From assembly GCF_932526225.1 (NCBI RefSeq), contig NC_064034.1, positions 11,668,887-11,732,886 on the forward strand: DNA of 64,000 nt, given 5' to 3'. A program made the position numbers and the translations under genes. The notes under the pieces are model-generated. The model was not told where the DNA came from and ran no database searches. It saw only the letters and a program-made list of their open reading frames with translations. Below are positions 49,991 to 59,851 of the stretch, piece by piece; position 1 is the stretch's first letter, and every line of letters starts with the position of its first letter. The DNA comes from Nematostella vectensis. Its lineage: Eukaryota > Cnidaria > Anthozoa > Actiniaria > Edwardsiidae.

Positions 49991-52841
49991 ATATTGACTT
50001 TGCAAACCTATATTAACCTATAGGTCGGATAAGTGACATTTGTTATGCTCAGTAGGCTCATTATTGCGTAGTCAATTAGTAGGAGCATCTATTGTGTATG
50101 TAGTATTAGGCTCGGTAAGCCTAACTTTTGGATGCACTTGTCAAGAGCAGTCGAGCTCTATTAACCACGAGTTTGGCTTTATTCTATGGTGTTAGGTGTT
50201 ATATTAGCGTGCCGTCTCCCAGCATACTAGTCCCTTATCAGGGTTATCTGGTTCTTCAGATTGTGTCGAATAAGTTTGTCGACCTCTCCGAGTTGCTACC
50301 AGCAAATCTCTCGCCAATGTCCGAGCCTGAACCTCAATTGTTACTCGACGGGCATTTGTTGTCGTCGGCTCCCCGCTCCAAGAAACCGAAAAGGCGACTG
50401 GAGGACGTCGTGTCGTGGTGCGAAGCCTTCACTATTTATTCGACGGTACTAGTGTCTTATTTTCCTAATCGGTGGCAAGATCTCACAAAGTATAAACTTT
50501 CCATTCTGCGTACCTTTCGTCAATTCGGCGGGAAAGCTTGGTTGTCGTACGATTGTGCCTTTCGAGAACAGGCAGCCGCAAACCAACTGACCGATTGGTC
50601 CCAGATAGACGCACAGCTGTTTAGCTTCCACACGGCAGGTGCATCGCCCCGGGCATCCTCATCTGCTGACGGGAAATGTTACTCGTGGAATCGTGGGAAG
50701 TGCACTTCACCGACGTTTTTTGTCTGTCAGTTGTCCCACCGCTGTGCGACCTGTTCCGTACCTCACCCACAAGTGGAGTGTGCTAGCCGGGGACGCAAAC
50801 CCAACAGAGCGCGCTCCTCCTCTCCCAGCACCAAGCCTCCAAAATCACCGATAAGGTTGTAGATATTGACTTTGCAAACCTATATTAATCTATAGGTCGG
50901 ATAAGTGACACTTGTTATGCTCAGTAGGCTCATTATTGCGTAGTCAATTAGTAGGAGCATCTATTGTGTATGTAGTATTAGGCTCGGTAAGCCTAACTTT
51001 TGGATGCACTTGTCAAGAGCAGTCGAGCTCTATTAACCACGAGTTTGGCTTTATTCTATGGTGTTAGGTGTTATATTAGCGTGCCGTCTCCCAGCATACT
51101 AGTCCCTTATCAGGGTTATCTGGTTCTTCAGATTGTGTCGAATAAGTTTGTCGACCTCTCCGAGTTGCTACCAGCAAATCTCTCGCCAATGTCCGAGCCT
51201 GAACCTCAATTGTTACTCGACGGGCATTTGTTGTTGTCGGCTCCCCGCTCCAAGAAACCGAAAAGGCGACTGGAGGACGTCGTGTCGTGGTGCGAAGCCT
51301 TCACTATTTATTCGACGGTACTAGTGTCTTATTTTCCTAATCGGTGGCAAGATCTCACAAAGTATAAACTTTCCATTCTGCGTACCTTTCGTCAATTCGG
51401 CGGGAAAGCTTGGTTGTCGTACGATTGTGCCTTTCGAGAACAGGCAGCCGCAAACCAACTGACCGATTGGTCCCAGATAGACGCACAGCTGTTTAGCTTC
51501 CACACGGCAGGTGCATCGCCCCGGGCATCCTCATCTGCTGACGGGAAATGTTACTCGTGGAATCGTGGGAAGTGCACTTCACCGACGTTTTTTGTCTGTC
51601 AGTTGTCCCACCGCTGTGCGACCTGTTCCGTACCTCACCCACAAGTGGAGTGTGCTAGCCGGGGACGCAAACCCAACAGAGCGCGCTCCTCCTCTCCCAG
51701 CACCAAGCCTCCAAAATCACCGATAAGGTTGTAGATATTGACTTTGCAAACCTATATTAATCTATAGGTCGGATAAGTGACACTTGTTATGCTCAGTAGG
51801 CTCATTATTGCGTAGTCAATTAGTAGGAGCATCTATTGTGTATGTAGTATTAGGCTCGGTAAGCCTAACTTTTGGATGCACTTGTCAAGAGCAGTCGAGC
51901 TCTATTAACCACGAGTTTGGCTTTATTCTATGGTGTTAGGTGTTATATTAGCGTGCCGTCTCCCAGCATACTAGTCCCTTATCAGGGTTATCTGGTTCTT
52001 CAGATTGTGTCGAATAAGTTTGTCGACCTCTCCGAGTTGCTACCAGCAAATCTCTCGCCAATGTCCGAGCCTGAACCTCAATTGTTACTCGACGGGCATT
52101 TGTTGTTGTCGGCTCCCCGCTCCAAGAAACCGAAAAGGCGACTGGAGGACGTCGTGTCGTGGTGCGAAGCCTTCACTATTTATTCGACGGTACTAGTGTC
52201 TTATTTTCCTAATCGGTGGCAAGATCTCACAAAGTATAAACTTTCCATTCTGCGTACCTTTCGTCAATTCGGCGGGAAAGCTTGGTTGTCGTACGATTGT
52301 GCCTTTCGAGAACAGGCAGCCGCAAACCAACTGACCGATTGGTCCCAGATAGACGCACAGCTGTTTAGCTTCCACACGGCAGGTGCATCGCCCCGGGCAT
52401 CCTCATCTGCTGACGGGAAATGTTACTCGTGGAATCGTGGGAAGTGCACTTCACCGACGTTTTTTGTCTGTCAGTTGTCCCACCGCTGTGCGACCTGTTC
52501 CGAACCTCACCCACAAGTGGAGTGTGCTAGCCGGGGACGCAAACCCAACAGAGCGCGCTCCTCCTCTCCCAGCACCAAGCCTCCAAAATCACCGATAAGG
52601 TTGTAGATATTGACTTTGCAAACCTATATTAACCTATAGGTCGGATAAGTGACACTTGTTATGCTCAGTAGGCTCATTATTGCGTAGTCAATTAGTAGGA
52701 GCATCTATTGTGTATGTAGTATTAGGCTCGGTAAGCCTAACTTTTGGATGCACTTGTCAAGAGCAGTCGAGCTCTATTAACCACGAGTTTGGCTTTATTC
52801 TATGGTGTTAGGTGTTATATTAGCGTGCCGTCTCCCAGCAT
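49378..52841 (+). repeat. 872-bp tandem duplication of the ORF1 3' region, about four copies
   Basis: Period exactly 872 bp (GGTTCTTCAGATTGTGTCG at 49378, 50250, 51122 and 51994). Each copy carries the distal two thirds of ORF1 and about 260 bp after its stop. Copies differ by only a few bases, so the amplification is recent or subject to conversion. Because 872 is not a multiple of 3 and stops intervene, the copies do not fuse into one protein. Confidence 0.95.
50128..52606 (+). pseudogene. Three N-truncated ORF1 copies (244 codons each)
   Basis: ORFs 50128-50862, 51000-51734 and 51872-52606. Each starts at a chance ATG (MDALVKSSRALLTTSLALFY), joins ORF1 sequence at VLQIVSNKFVDL and keeps the Cys-rich tail. 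Differences are single residues such as CSVPHP versus CSEPHP. They lack the ORF1 N-terminus. Whether they are translated is unknown. Confidence 0.75.
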
Positions 52842-53114
52842 ACTTAGCGCAGAGTTGTTGCGGGCCGGGATTGGTATTTCCCATCTGCCTCCCCCCTCGA
52901 GGCCAAGTCTAGGTTTCGGACTTCGCTTCTGGTCTAGGATAGCGCGCCTCGACTACGAGTGCGTAGGTTGTTATTGCACCCGGTAAGGGGGGCGGAGTAT
53001 GTTGAGGTTATTCCTTTCCCGTACTCTTCGCGCAGGTTGCGGCACCGATAGCGATAGGAAGGCTCGCCCGCTTTCCAGGATTCTTCCCGTGGGGGATATT
53101 GCGCACGTAGGTTG

Positions 53115-53195
53115 GTTGGGATATTAAATAATAATAATAAAAAAATAAATAAAAATAAATAAATAAATAAATAAAAAATAGATAGATAGATATAT
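53115..53195. repeat. AT-rich microsatellite
   Basis: AATAATAAT, AAATAAATAAAT and GATAGATAGATA runs separating the ORF1 repeats from the GC-rich array within the retrotransposon. Confidence 0.9.
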
Positions 53196-53199
53196 GCTT

Positions 53200-54090
53200 C
53201 CAGGGTGTTTCATGCAGTGCGGTTTCAGCGCTGAACAGGTTTGCCGTCCTCCAAGGCGGGACATTGCCGCGCACGCACGCAAGTGGTTACTGCGCCCGCA
53301 GGATGTTAAGCCTTCCTCAAGCGGGGTGCTTCGCGCGGTGTTGTTAATGCGCATGTGGGATGGTGAGATTCGCCCTTCTACCAGGATTCCTCGCGCAGGG
53401 CTGTCACTGCGCACGCGACTTTGTCCGGTCAAGTTTTCGCCCAGAAGGCGTCGCGCAGGGTTATTACTGCGCATACGGGATGGTAAGGTTCGCCCTTCTC
53501 CAAGGATGCTTCGTGCAGGGTTGTTACTGCGCATTTGACCTGGTTCGGTCAAGTCTTCGCCCGGGAGGCTATGCGCAGGGTTGTTACTGCGCATGCGGGA
53601 TGGTAAGGTTCGCCCTTCTCCCAGGATGCTTTGCGCAGGGTTGCCTTCGCGCACGCGACTTGATCTGGTCTGGACCTCCCACAGGGTGCTTCGCGCAGGG
53701 TTGTTACCGCGCACGGTACTTGCCTCTTGTCATTCTTCGCCCAGAATACTACTCGCAGGGTTGTTGCTGCGCGTGTGGGATGGTAAGGTGCGCCCTTCTC
53801 CCAGGACGATTCGCGCAGGGTTGTTACAGCGCATGTGGCCTGGTTCGGTCCGGTTTTTCTCCTCGGATCCTACTCGAAGGGTTTGTTACTGCGCATGCGG
53901 GATGGTAAGGTTCCCCCTTCTCCCAGGATGCTTCGCGCCGGGTGGTTTCGGTGCATACGCGATGAAAGGTCGCTCGTGCGGGTTGTTTCGCGTAGGATGT
54001 GGCTGCGCACGTGAGATAGTTCTTCATCCTTCTCCCAGGATGCTTCGCGCTGGGTGTTACTTTGCATGCGCGATAGCAAGGTTTGCGTTT
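53200..54090. repeat. GC-rich ~60-bp repeat array in the retrotransposon
   Basis: About 14 diverged units of about 60 bp with GCGCAGGGTTGTTACTGCGC and GATGGTAAGGTTCGCCCTTC, alternating with TGGTTCGGTC variants (120-bp higher-order period). Open in several frames on both strands, which creates Cys/Arg-rich spurious ORFs. Confidence 0.85.
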
Positions 54091-54410
54091 GTTACAGGTC
54101 GCTTATTCGGGCAGGGTGTTCAAGAAGAGTGTTTACAGCATGGCACATGCAGGTTGGTGCGGCCAGATCTGCTTTAAGGGGGGTTTGATCTACGCCCGCG
54201 TGGTGCAAGGTTCACCACCATTCATCGAGCGATTCGACACCGCTCACGGGAGTCCACACTTCACCCAGGTTTACCAACTCCTAGGGTAATTCTATCTTCA
54301 AGGATCCTCTGAGCTCGCGGCAGGGGCCAGCTTGCCCCCTCCCCTCCTCCGTTTTCAGCCTGCCTGCTCTAGTGGCTTTGGGAGTTGATGAGTGACTTTT
54401 TGTTGCAGCA

Positions 54411-55540
54411 TTGCTCGCATCAGTCCCATCGGTGACGCCTCTAAAGCCCGACAGGTTCGCTGCACAGTTGATTAAACACCCCAATCAACACCTGGTGGCA
54501 TATGTACTGGATGGTATACGCCATGGGTTTAGAGTAGGATTTGACGGGTCTTCAGCACTCCAGTCGAGCAAAAAGAATAAGCAATCTGCACAGGAGCACC
54601 CTTCGGTGGTAGACGATTATCTGGCGAATGAGGTATCGCTAGGTAGAGTGGCTGGGCCGTTTGCATACCCTCCATTTCCCAACCTACACATCAGCAAATT
54701 TGGGGTGATCCCCAAGAGCGGGCAGCCCGGGAAATGACGTTTGATTGTCGACCTATCATCGCCTGAGGGTGCTAGTGTGAATGACGTGATTGATCCCGAA
54801 CAGTTTACCTTGAACTACATACGAGTCGACAAATTCGGCCCGGGGGCTTTTATTGCAAAATTCGACGTCATGTCGGCGTACCGGAACGTCCCAGTCCACC
54901 CCTCCGATCGTTATCTTTGGGTATGAGATGGCGCGCACATTATTATGTTGATCTTGCATTGCCGTTCGGCCTCCTATCCGCCCCATACATCTTCAATACA
55001 GTGGCCTCTATGGTGGAGTGGATTCTGGTAAACAATCACCAAGTGTCGGACATTATGCACTACCTTGACGATTTTATTTTGGGGGGCCCACCAGACTCTC
55101 CGAGGTGTGCGCGAGATCTGGCAGTGGCGCTACAGGTCTGCGCCAATCTTGGCCTTCCTTTGCAACCGGGCAAGTGTGATGGCCCCTCCTCGACACTTAC
55201 CGTTCTAGGTATAGAACTACATTCAGTCAACCGCGTAGCCCGGTTACCAGCAGACAAGTTGGCGAATCTACGCGCACTTATCAATAAGTGGTCTTGCCTA
55301 GATTGGTGCACCAGGCACGGTTTAGAATCTTTAATCGGCCACCTTCATCACGCTGCTAAAGTAGTGTGGCCTGGCCGGGCGTTCATCCGGCGCTTGATCG
55401 ATCAACTCCGATGCTTCAGACATGACAGACACCCAATTCGCATTAACAATGAAACTCGTCGCGACTTGGCGTGGTGTCAACAGTTCTTGGAATCTTGGAA
55501 CGGTGTCAGCTTCTGGCTTTATCCTGTTTTAGAAGCGACG
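54411..55540 (+). pseudogene. Retrotransposon reverse transcriptase (disrupted)
   Basis: Contains the RT blocks ISKFGVIPKSGQPGK, RLIVDLSSPEGASVND, FDVMSAYRNVPVHP, YYVDLALPFGLLSAPYIFN and the catalytic HYLDDFILGG. The frame is broken by a TGA at 54735-54737 inside the GK.RLIVDLS block and by a shift near 54915. It would copy the element RNA if intact. The order RT, RNase H, recombinase agrees with DIRS elements. Confidence 0.85.
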
Positions 55541-55992
55541 CCTACGGTTATCGTCACCTCTGACGCAGCAGGCGCCTTTGGCTATGGAGCCTATTTTGGG
55601 ACGGAGTGGTTTAATGGGCTCTGGTTCGCCTCTCAGACCTCGCAGTCAATAGCTTACAAGGAGCTCTTCCCTATTATCACAGCGCATGTATGGGGACACG
55701 GATGGGGTAGGGGACATGCCCTTCCAGGTCCGACAATAAAGCCGTGGTTCACATCGTTAACTCTAGGACCTCGAAGGTTCCGTGCATCATGAAATTGCTG
55801 CGTAGGCTACCCATGTGGGCTGCGAGATGTGGTTTTTCTTTCGCCGCAGCCCATGTTCCAGGGATTGAAAATTCCCTTGATGACGCTCTTTCCCGTTTCA
55901 ATTGGCAGGAATTTCTGCGCTTGGCGCCTTGGGCTCGTCCTTCCCATACTCCCATCCCGGCGTGGCTTTTGGCAAATATCTCTCACCCATAG
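55541..55992 (+). pseudogene. Retrotransposon RNase H (disrupted)
   Basis: TVIVTSDAAGAFGYGAYF holds the first catalytic aspartate. After a frameshift near 55700-55745 come VHIVNSRTSKVPCIMKLLRR and AAHVPGIENSLDDALSRF, with a final Asp. Continuous with the RT upstream in the family arrangement. Confidence 0.8.
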
Positions 55993-56039
55993 AAACAAGG
56001 TGCTGGAGGTTCAACTCCGAGGGGCTTGCCCCGTCCACT

Positions 56040-56918
56040 CGTAAGTCGTATGGTACAGGTCAGCGAAAGTTTGTCAACTTTTGAGCGCAATTGGGAAAGC
56101 TCAACCCCTTGACCGGGTCTCCATGCCCGGCATATGAGTGGACGCTTTGCTTGTTTGCGTCCTTTCTTGCGGATTTTGTTCAGCCGTCGTCAATCAAGGT
56201 TTACTTGCCTGGAGTTCGTGCTATGCACATTGAACAGGGGTTCCAGGACCCTCTTGCGGGCTGTTTACGACTCGAGAGAGTATTGAGGGGCATCAAAAGG
56301 GTTCGCGGTGTGAATCCCTCGTCCCGGTTACCGATTACCGATGAGGTAATGTATACTATCCACCGCCACCTGGACCTCGGGCTTCCAGACCACCTTATGT
56401 TTTTGGCTGCCTGCTGCCTCGCCTACTTTGCTTTCTGAGAGCATCTGAGTTTACAGTAGACTCGTTGAACAGCTTCTCGTCACAGCGACACCTGCAGCCT
56501 CAGGACATTACGTTAGATTCCATGTCGGCTCCCAAGTACATACGTGTCAACATCAAGGCCTCTAAGACTGACCCCTTTCGCAAAGGAACCTTCATCTATA
56601 TTGGTAAAGCCAGACCTCCCCTGTGTGCGGTTGAGGCCATCCTAGCTTACACCGGGCCCTCTCTTTTTGTTGCAGTCGGGTCAGCCCTTGTCTCGGCCTA
56701 TCCTGACGTCTTGGTTGCGACAGATTATGAGAGCAGCATGTTTCGCCGATGATTACTCCAGCCACAGCTTCCGTATTGGTGCCGCCACCGTGGCGGCTAG
56801 GAATGGGCTCTCAGATCATCTGATCCAATCTCTTGGCCGTTGGTCTAGTGTTGCGTATAAGGGCTACATCCGTACCCCCGTAGAGTCGTTAGCAGCCGCT
56901 TCTGTTAGTTTGGTTTAA
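56040..56918 (+). pseudogene. Retrotransposon tyrosine recombinase (disrupted)
   Basis: N-terminal core-binding part (IKVYLPGVRAMHIEQGF) is followed by a frame change near 56437 into LRASEF (first catalytic Arg), and another near 56750. HSFRIGAATVAARNG has the HxxR box, and GRWSSVAYKGYIRTP has the Trp and the nucleophilic Tyr. It would integrate circular DNA without target duplications if intact. Confidence 0.85.
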
Positions 56919-57022
56919 TAAGAGATACCTCCTGTTCATTCTGTGGTTGGTGCTTGGTTTTGTTGGGGTCAGGAGGTCCCATGGTAGCCGAGCCACAGTC
57001 CCTCCTTTTCAAGCACCTGGTT

Positions 57023-57461
57023 GGCGGGGAGCTACGGCCCGGTTGCCATGGTTCCCTGGGTAGCGCTTGGTCGGGCGACCAGTATGCGCTCCGATACCTA
57101 ACCCCAACCTATCTGACGATGAGTTTAATTGTGTCTGAATGAAATTTAGACGAAGTTAAACCGAGTCACGGTCGCGTTCCTTGGGGACGAATGCCGGCCC
57201 CTGGTCAGGAGAACGACAACCCCGCGCCTTTCTTGCACTGGCAGCGTTTCGAGTGAAGCTAACCTATATGATCCACGCTTTTTAGTCCCCACCCACCCTC
57301 CCAAAGCTTATGGTAAGTATATTCCACTGAGATCAGTGTGACGGGTATCCCTTGTGGCGGGGAGCTGTGGCCCGGTTGCCATGGTTCCCTGGGTAGCGCT
57401 TGGTCTGGCAACGAGTACGCGCTCCGATACCTAACCCCAACTTATCTGACGATGAGTTTAA
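57023..57461 (+). repeat. Split direct repeats B1-A2-B2
   Basis: B1 57023-57128 and B2 57356-57461 (106 bp each, GGCGGGGAGCT.CGGCCCGG to GACGATGAGTTTA) surround A2 at 57130-57287. B1 abuts A2 directly (GTTTAAT|TGTGTCTG). Confidence 0.9.
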
Positions 57462-59173
57462 GTACGAGATGTTTAGGAACTGCATCTTCCGAAAAAAGTT
57501 TGAAAAGTAGTGTGTTTAGTAAAAGATACAGAACTTCATTTTTTCCCATTGTGTAAAAAAAAAAAGAAATTTTACAGCAATGTAGACGAACCGACGTCTA
57601 TACTCTACCAAATAATAGATTTTAAAACTGGTTTGAATACTGTGGGTGGGCTAATTGTATAGAAATTGGAAAGATAAAAAAAATTACTTTGTTCTCGAAA
57701 AGCTGATCTATTGTTTCTTCTTTATTTGTTTGAGCTCTGATTAAAAAGAATCCTAAGGATATGACAATAAAAGCAAAGAAGTTAAACGGAACAGGCACAT
57801 CCTAGCAATGTACCTAAAGCAATCAATTTTGGTTTAAATTACTGGAGATCGAAATACATTGTATAATGATGCTTATGCAAAGGAAATTGATTTTGGTTGG
57901 GCTCTAGTTCGTAAGGGTTAGGGACAAAACCCTGCAGGGGAGTACAAGTCTTTCAGTCAGTTATAATCCCCCTAACAAAGCTTTTTGAAGATCTTTTTAA
58001 CCCATTGCCCCATCAACCGGCCTGTACCGCCCAAAAATTCATATATTCAAAATAAATACAACGAGATCGAGACACTCATGTATCATTCTAAGAATGTATG
58101 TTCTAAGGGAGAAATGGTCTTGAAGTTATGTATCCAACCAAGATGATAGCATCTACTCTTCAGCCATTTAAAAGCTCAGGTTCTTAGATGACAAATTTCA
58201 AATCAAAATCAGCAGAGCTGACCCTCTTGACAAAACCCAAAATTCCACACAAGAGAACGAGATCAGCAAATACAACTCGAGACACAAATATATACCTTTA
58301 TTCTTATCCTCCAGGTCCATTTTCCTGTCCTCAAAACGCTATGTTCAATCCTTGAAGGCTAATGAAACCAACAGATTGCAAAGCATTCTGGGATATCCAT
58401 AGAAGAATTCACAACAATGCGGCCAGTCAACACACCTTTCCCACAGTTAAACGGTTTTTATAAGTCTTTTCACCCCAAAACCGAGTAAATCAATTCCAGG
58501 TCATACAGACCCAGAATAGTAGAGTAACAGTTTTTGAGAAAATTTGGTTTGCATTCAGAAGAGCTGTTGCAAAGGAGAGCTGTTTCAAAGCCAAAGTCAG
58601 GAGAGCTGTTGCAAAGCCAAATAAGAAAAAAATCATCATGAATCCTTAGCTTGCAAACATCCATGAGCACAGCACACTGTAATATTTGATAAAAAAATAC
58701 AAACAACTTCCTCAACTTGCTTTAGAGTTAGGATTGTAAAGCACTGTTGGAAAGCTTGGATACCGCTGACTAGGTGCAGCAGTGTTTCACTTTGAAAGGC
58801 TGTCAAAAACTTAAAATAGGGGGAGGTATCTGTTTTCGGTCTCTTTTTTTGTAAATTCAGCCAACTAATAGTCAGGGATCAAAAACAGGTTATGATGAAA
58901 TACACCCAAATGGCCGAATATTAGCAAAATCTTGATAGCCGGCTAAAAACTGTATACAGCCCTGGGATGCCTATACCCGGACACAATTGTTTTTTATGGA
59001 ATTTCACGTACAGTGAAAAAACACAGTCTTTCTAACATTTTACAATCCTTTTTTTAAACTTATATTACATACAGTTGAGAAATTGGCCATTTACAGAAAA
59101 TATTGTTTGATTGTTAAGTGACATGTTCCATCAAATGTCTCATAACTTGCTTCCCCTCAAAATACCGCAATTG
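57462..59173. other. Intergenic
   Basis: AT-rich, no gene recognised. Short GAGCTGTTGCAAAG direct repeats near 58560-58615. The right end is the presumed NDUFA12 3' UTR. Confidence 0.45.
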
Positions 59174-59578
59174 CTACTTGGCTTTTGGTGGAGTCCAACT
59201 CTCAATTTTTGGTCTTGTGGTACTGTATGGCACATATTTCTCATCCGTTCCCGTCTTGCTTGTCTCATGATCCAAAAAAAACTTTCTCGGTACTGGGGGC
59301 ACCTTGGAAGGGGGGTCATCGGTCATGTTGTGCAACCAGCGATGCCATTCAGGGGGGACTTGTGTAGCATGGTACTCCATCCGTCCAGCATATGGATATT
59401 CCACAAACCGATTTCTTCCAAATAAATACTTGTTGTTCTCATAATATTTGTTACCATATTTATCCTCTCCAACAAAGACTCCAATGCGGGCTGTGTTTTC
59501 TCGCATGAAACGCCAAAATGCACCTTTGACGCCGCCTATTTCCTTCACAAACTTCAAAGACTGTTGAATCTTCGACAT
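59174..59578 (-). CDS. NDUFA12: NADH:ubiquinone oxidoreductase subunit A12
   Basis: Accessory subunit of mitochondrial complex I (B17.2), on the matrix side at the Q/N-module junction (family knowledge). 134 aa in one uninterrupted exon. The diagnostic core is VGEDKYGNKYYENNKYLFGR, VPPEWHRWLHNMTDDPP and EKYVPYSTTR. The ATG at 59578 (MSKIQQSLKFVKEIGGVKGA) fits the family's N-terminus and has A at -3. An in-frame ATG at 59680 would add 34 residues with no family counterpart. The gene is divergent from ISY1 across 273 bp. It is intronless here, whereas I recall several exons in vertebrates. Confidence 0.96.
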   Translation of the reverse strand: MSKIQQSLKFVKEIGGVKGAFWRFMRENTARIGVFVGEDKYGNKYYENNKYLFGRNRFVEYPYAGRMEYHATQVPPEWHRWLHNMTDDPPSKVPPVPRKFFLDHETSKTGTDEKYVPYSTTRPKIESWTPPKAK

Positions 59579-59851
59579 TTTGGTGGCAAAACAAAATGGC
59601 GGATCAGAACTAAACCACTGGTCAGCGGAAAGCATCATTTCACGAGCACTAAACGAAAATGCACCGGACAATTCCGTCATCTACTCGTGGCTATTCGGGG
59701 AGTGAATGTGCTAGTTACCAGTTTCCACGCCGCTTGCAAAATTGCATATGGCGGAAAACGTTAATGTAGCGCTAAGCGCGTTCAAAACTATCAAAATAAC
59801 TTGATTTCTTCAGAGATTCCCGGTTAATTGCCCCAAAATACATTCATCAGC
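59579..59851. promoter_or_regulatory. Bidirectional promoter, NDUFA12 / ISY1
   Basis: 273 bp between two divergent start codons of housekeeping genes. No TATA box or other clear element was picked out. Confidence 0.55.

Larger units (their letters stand above)
48736..57461 (+). mobile_element. Ngaro/DIRS-type tyrosine-recombinase retrotransposon
   Basis: An 8.7-kb element with split direct repeats in the order A1 (48736-48893), genes, B1 (57023-57128), A2 (57130-57287), B2 (57356-57461). That arrangement defines Ngaro/PAT-like members of the DIRS order, which integrate with a tyrosine recombinase instead of an integrase and have no LTRs. Contents in order: gag-like ORF1, three further partial ORF1 copies, a GC-rich 60-bp repeat region, then RT, RNase H and recombinase, all disrupted. 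A1 and A2 differ at only a few positions, so insertion is not ancient. The junctions TTTAA/ATGTGTCTG and GAGTTTAAT/TGTGTCTG fit circular-intermediate ends. Confidence 0.88.

Noticed and set aside
53008-54177. Cys/Arg-rich ORFs up to 198 codons
   Set aside because: Shadows of the GC-rich 60-bp repeat array, open in several frames.
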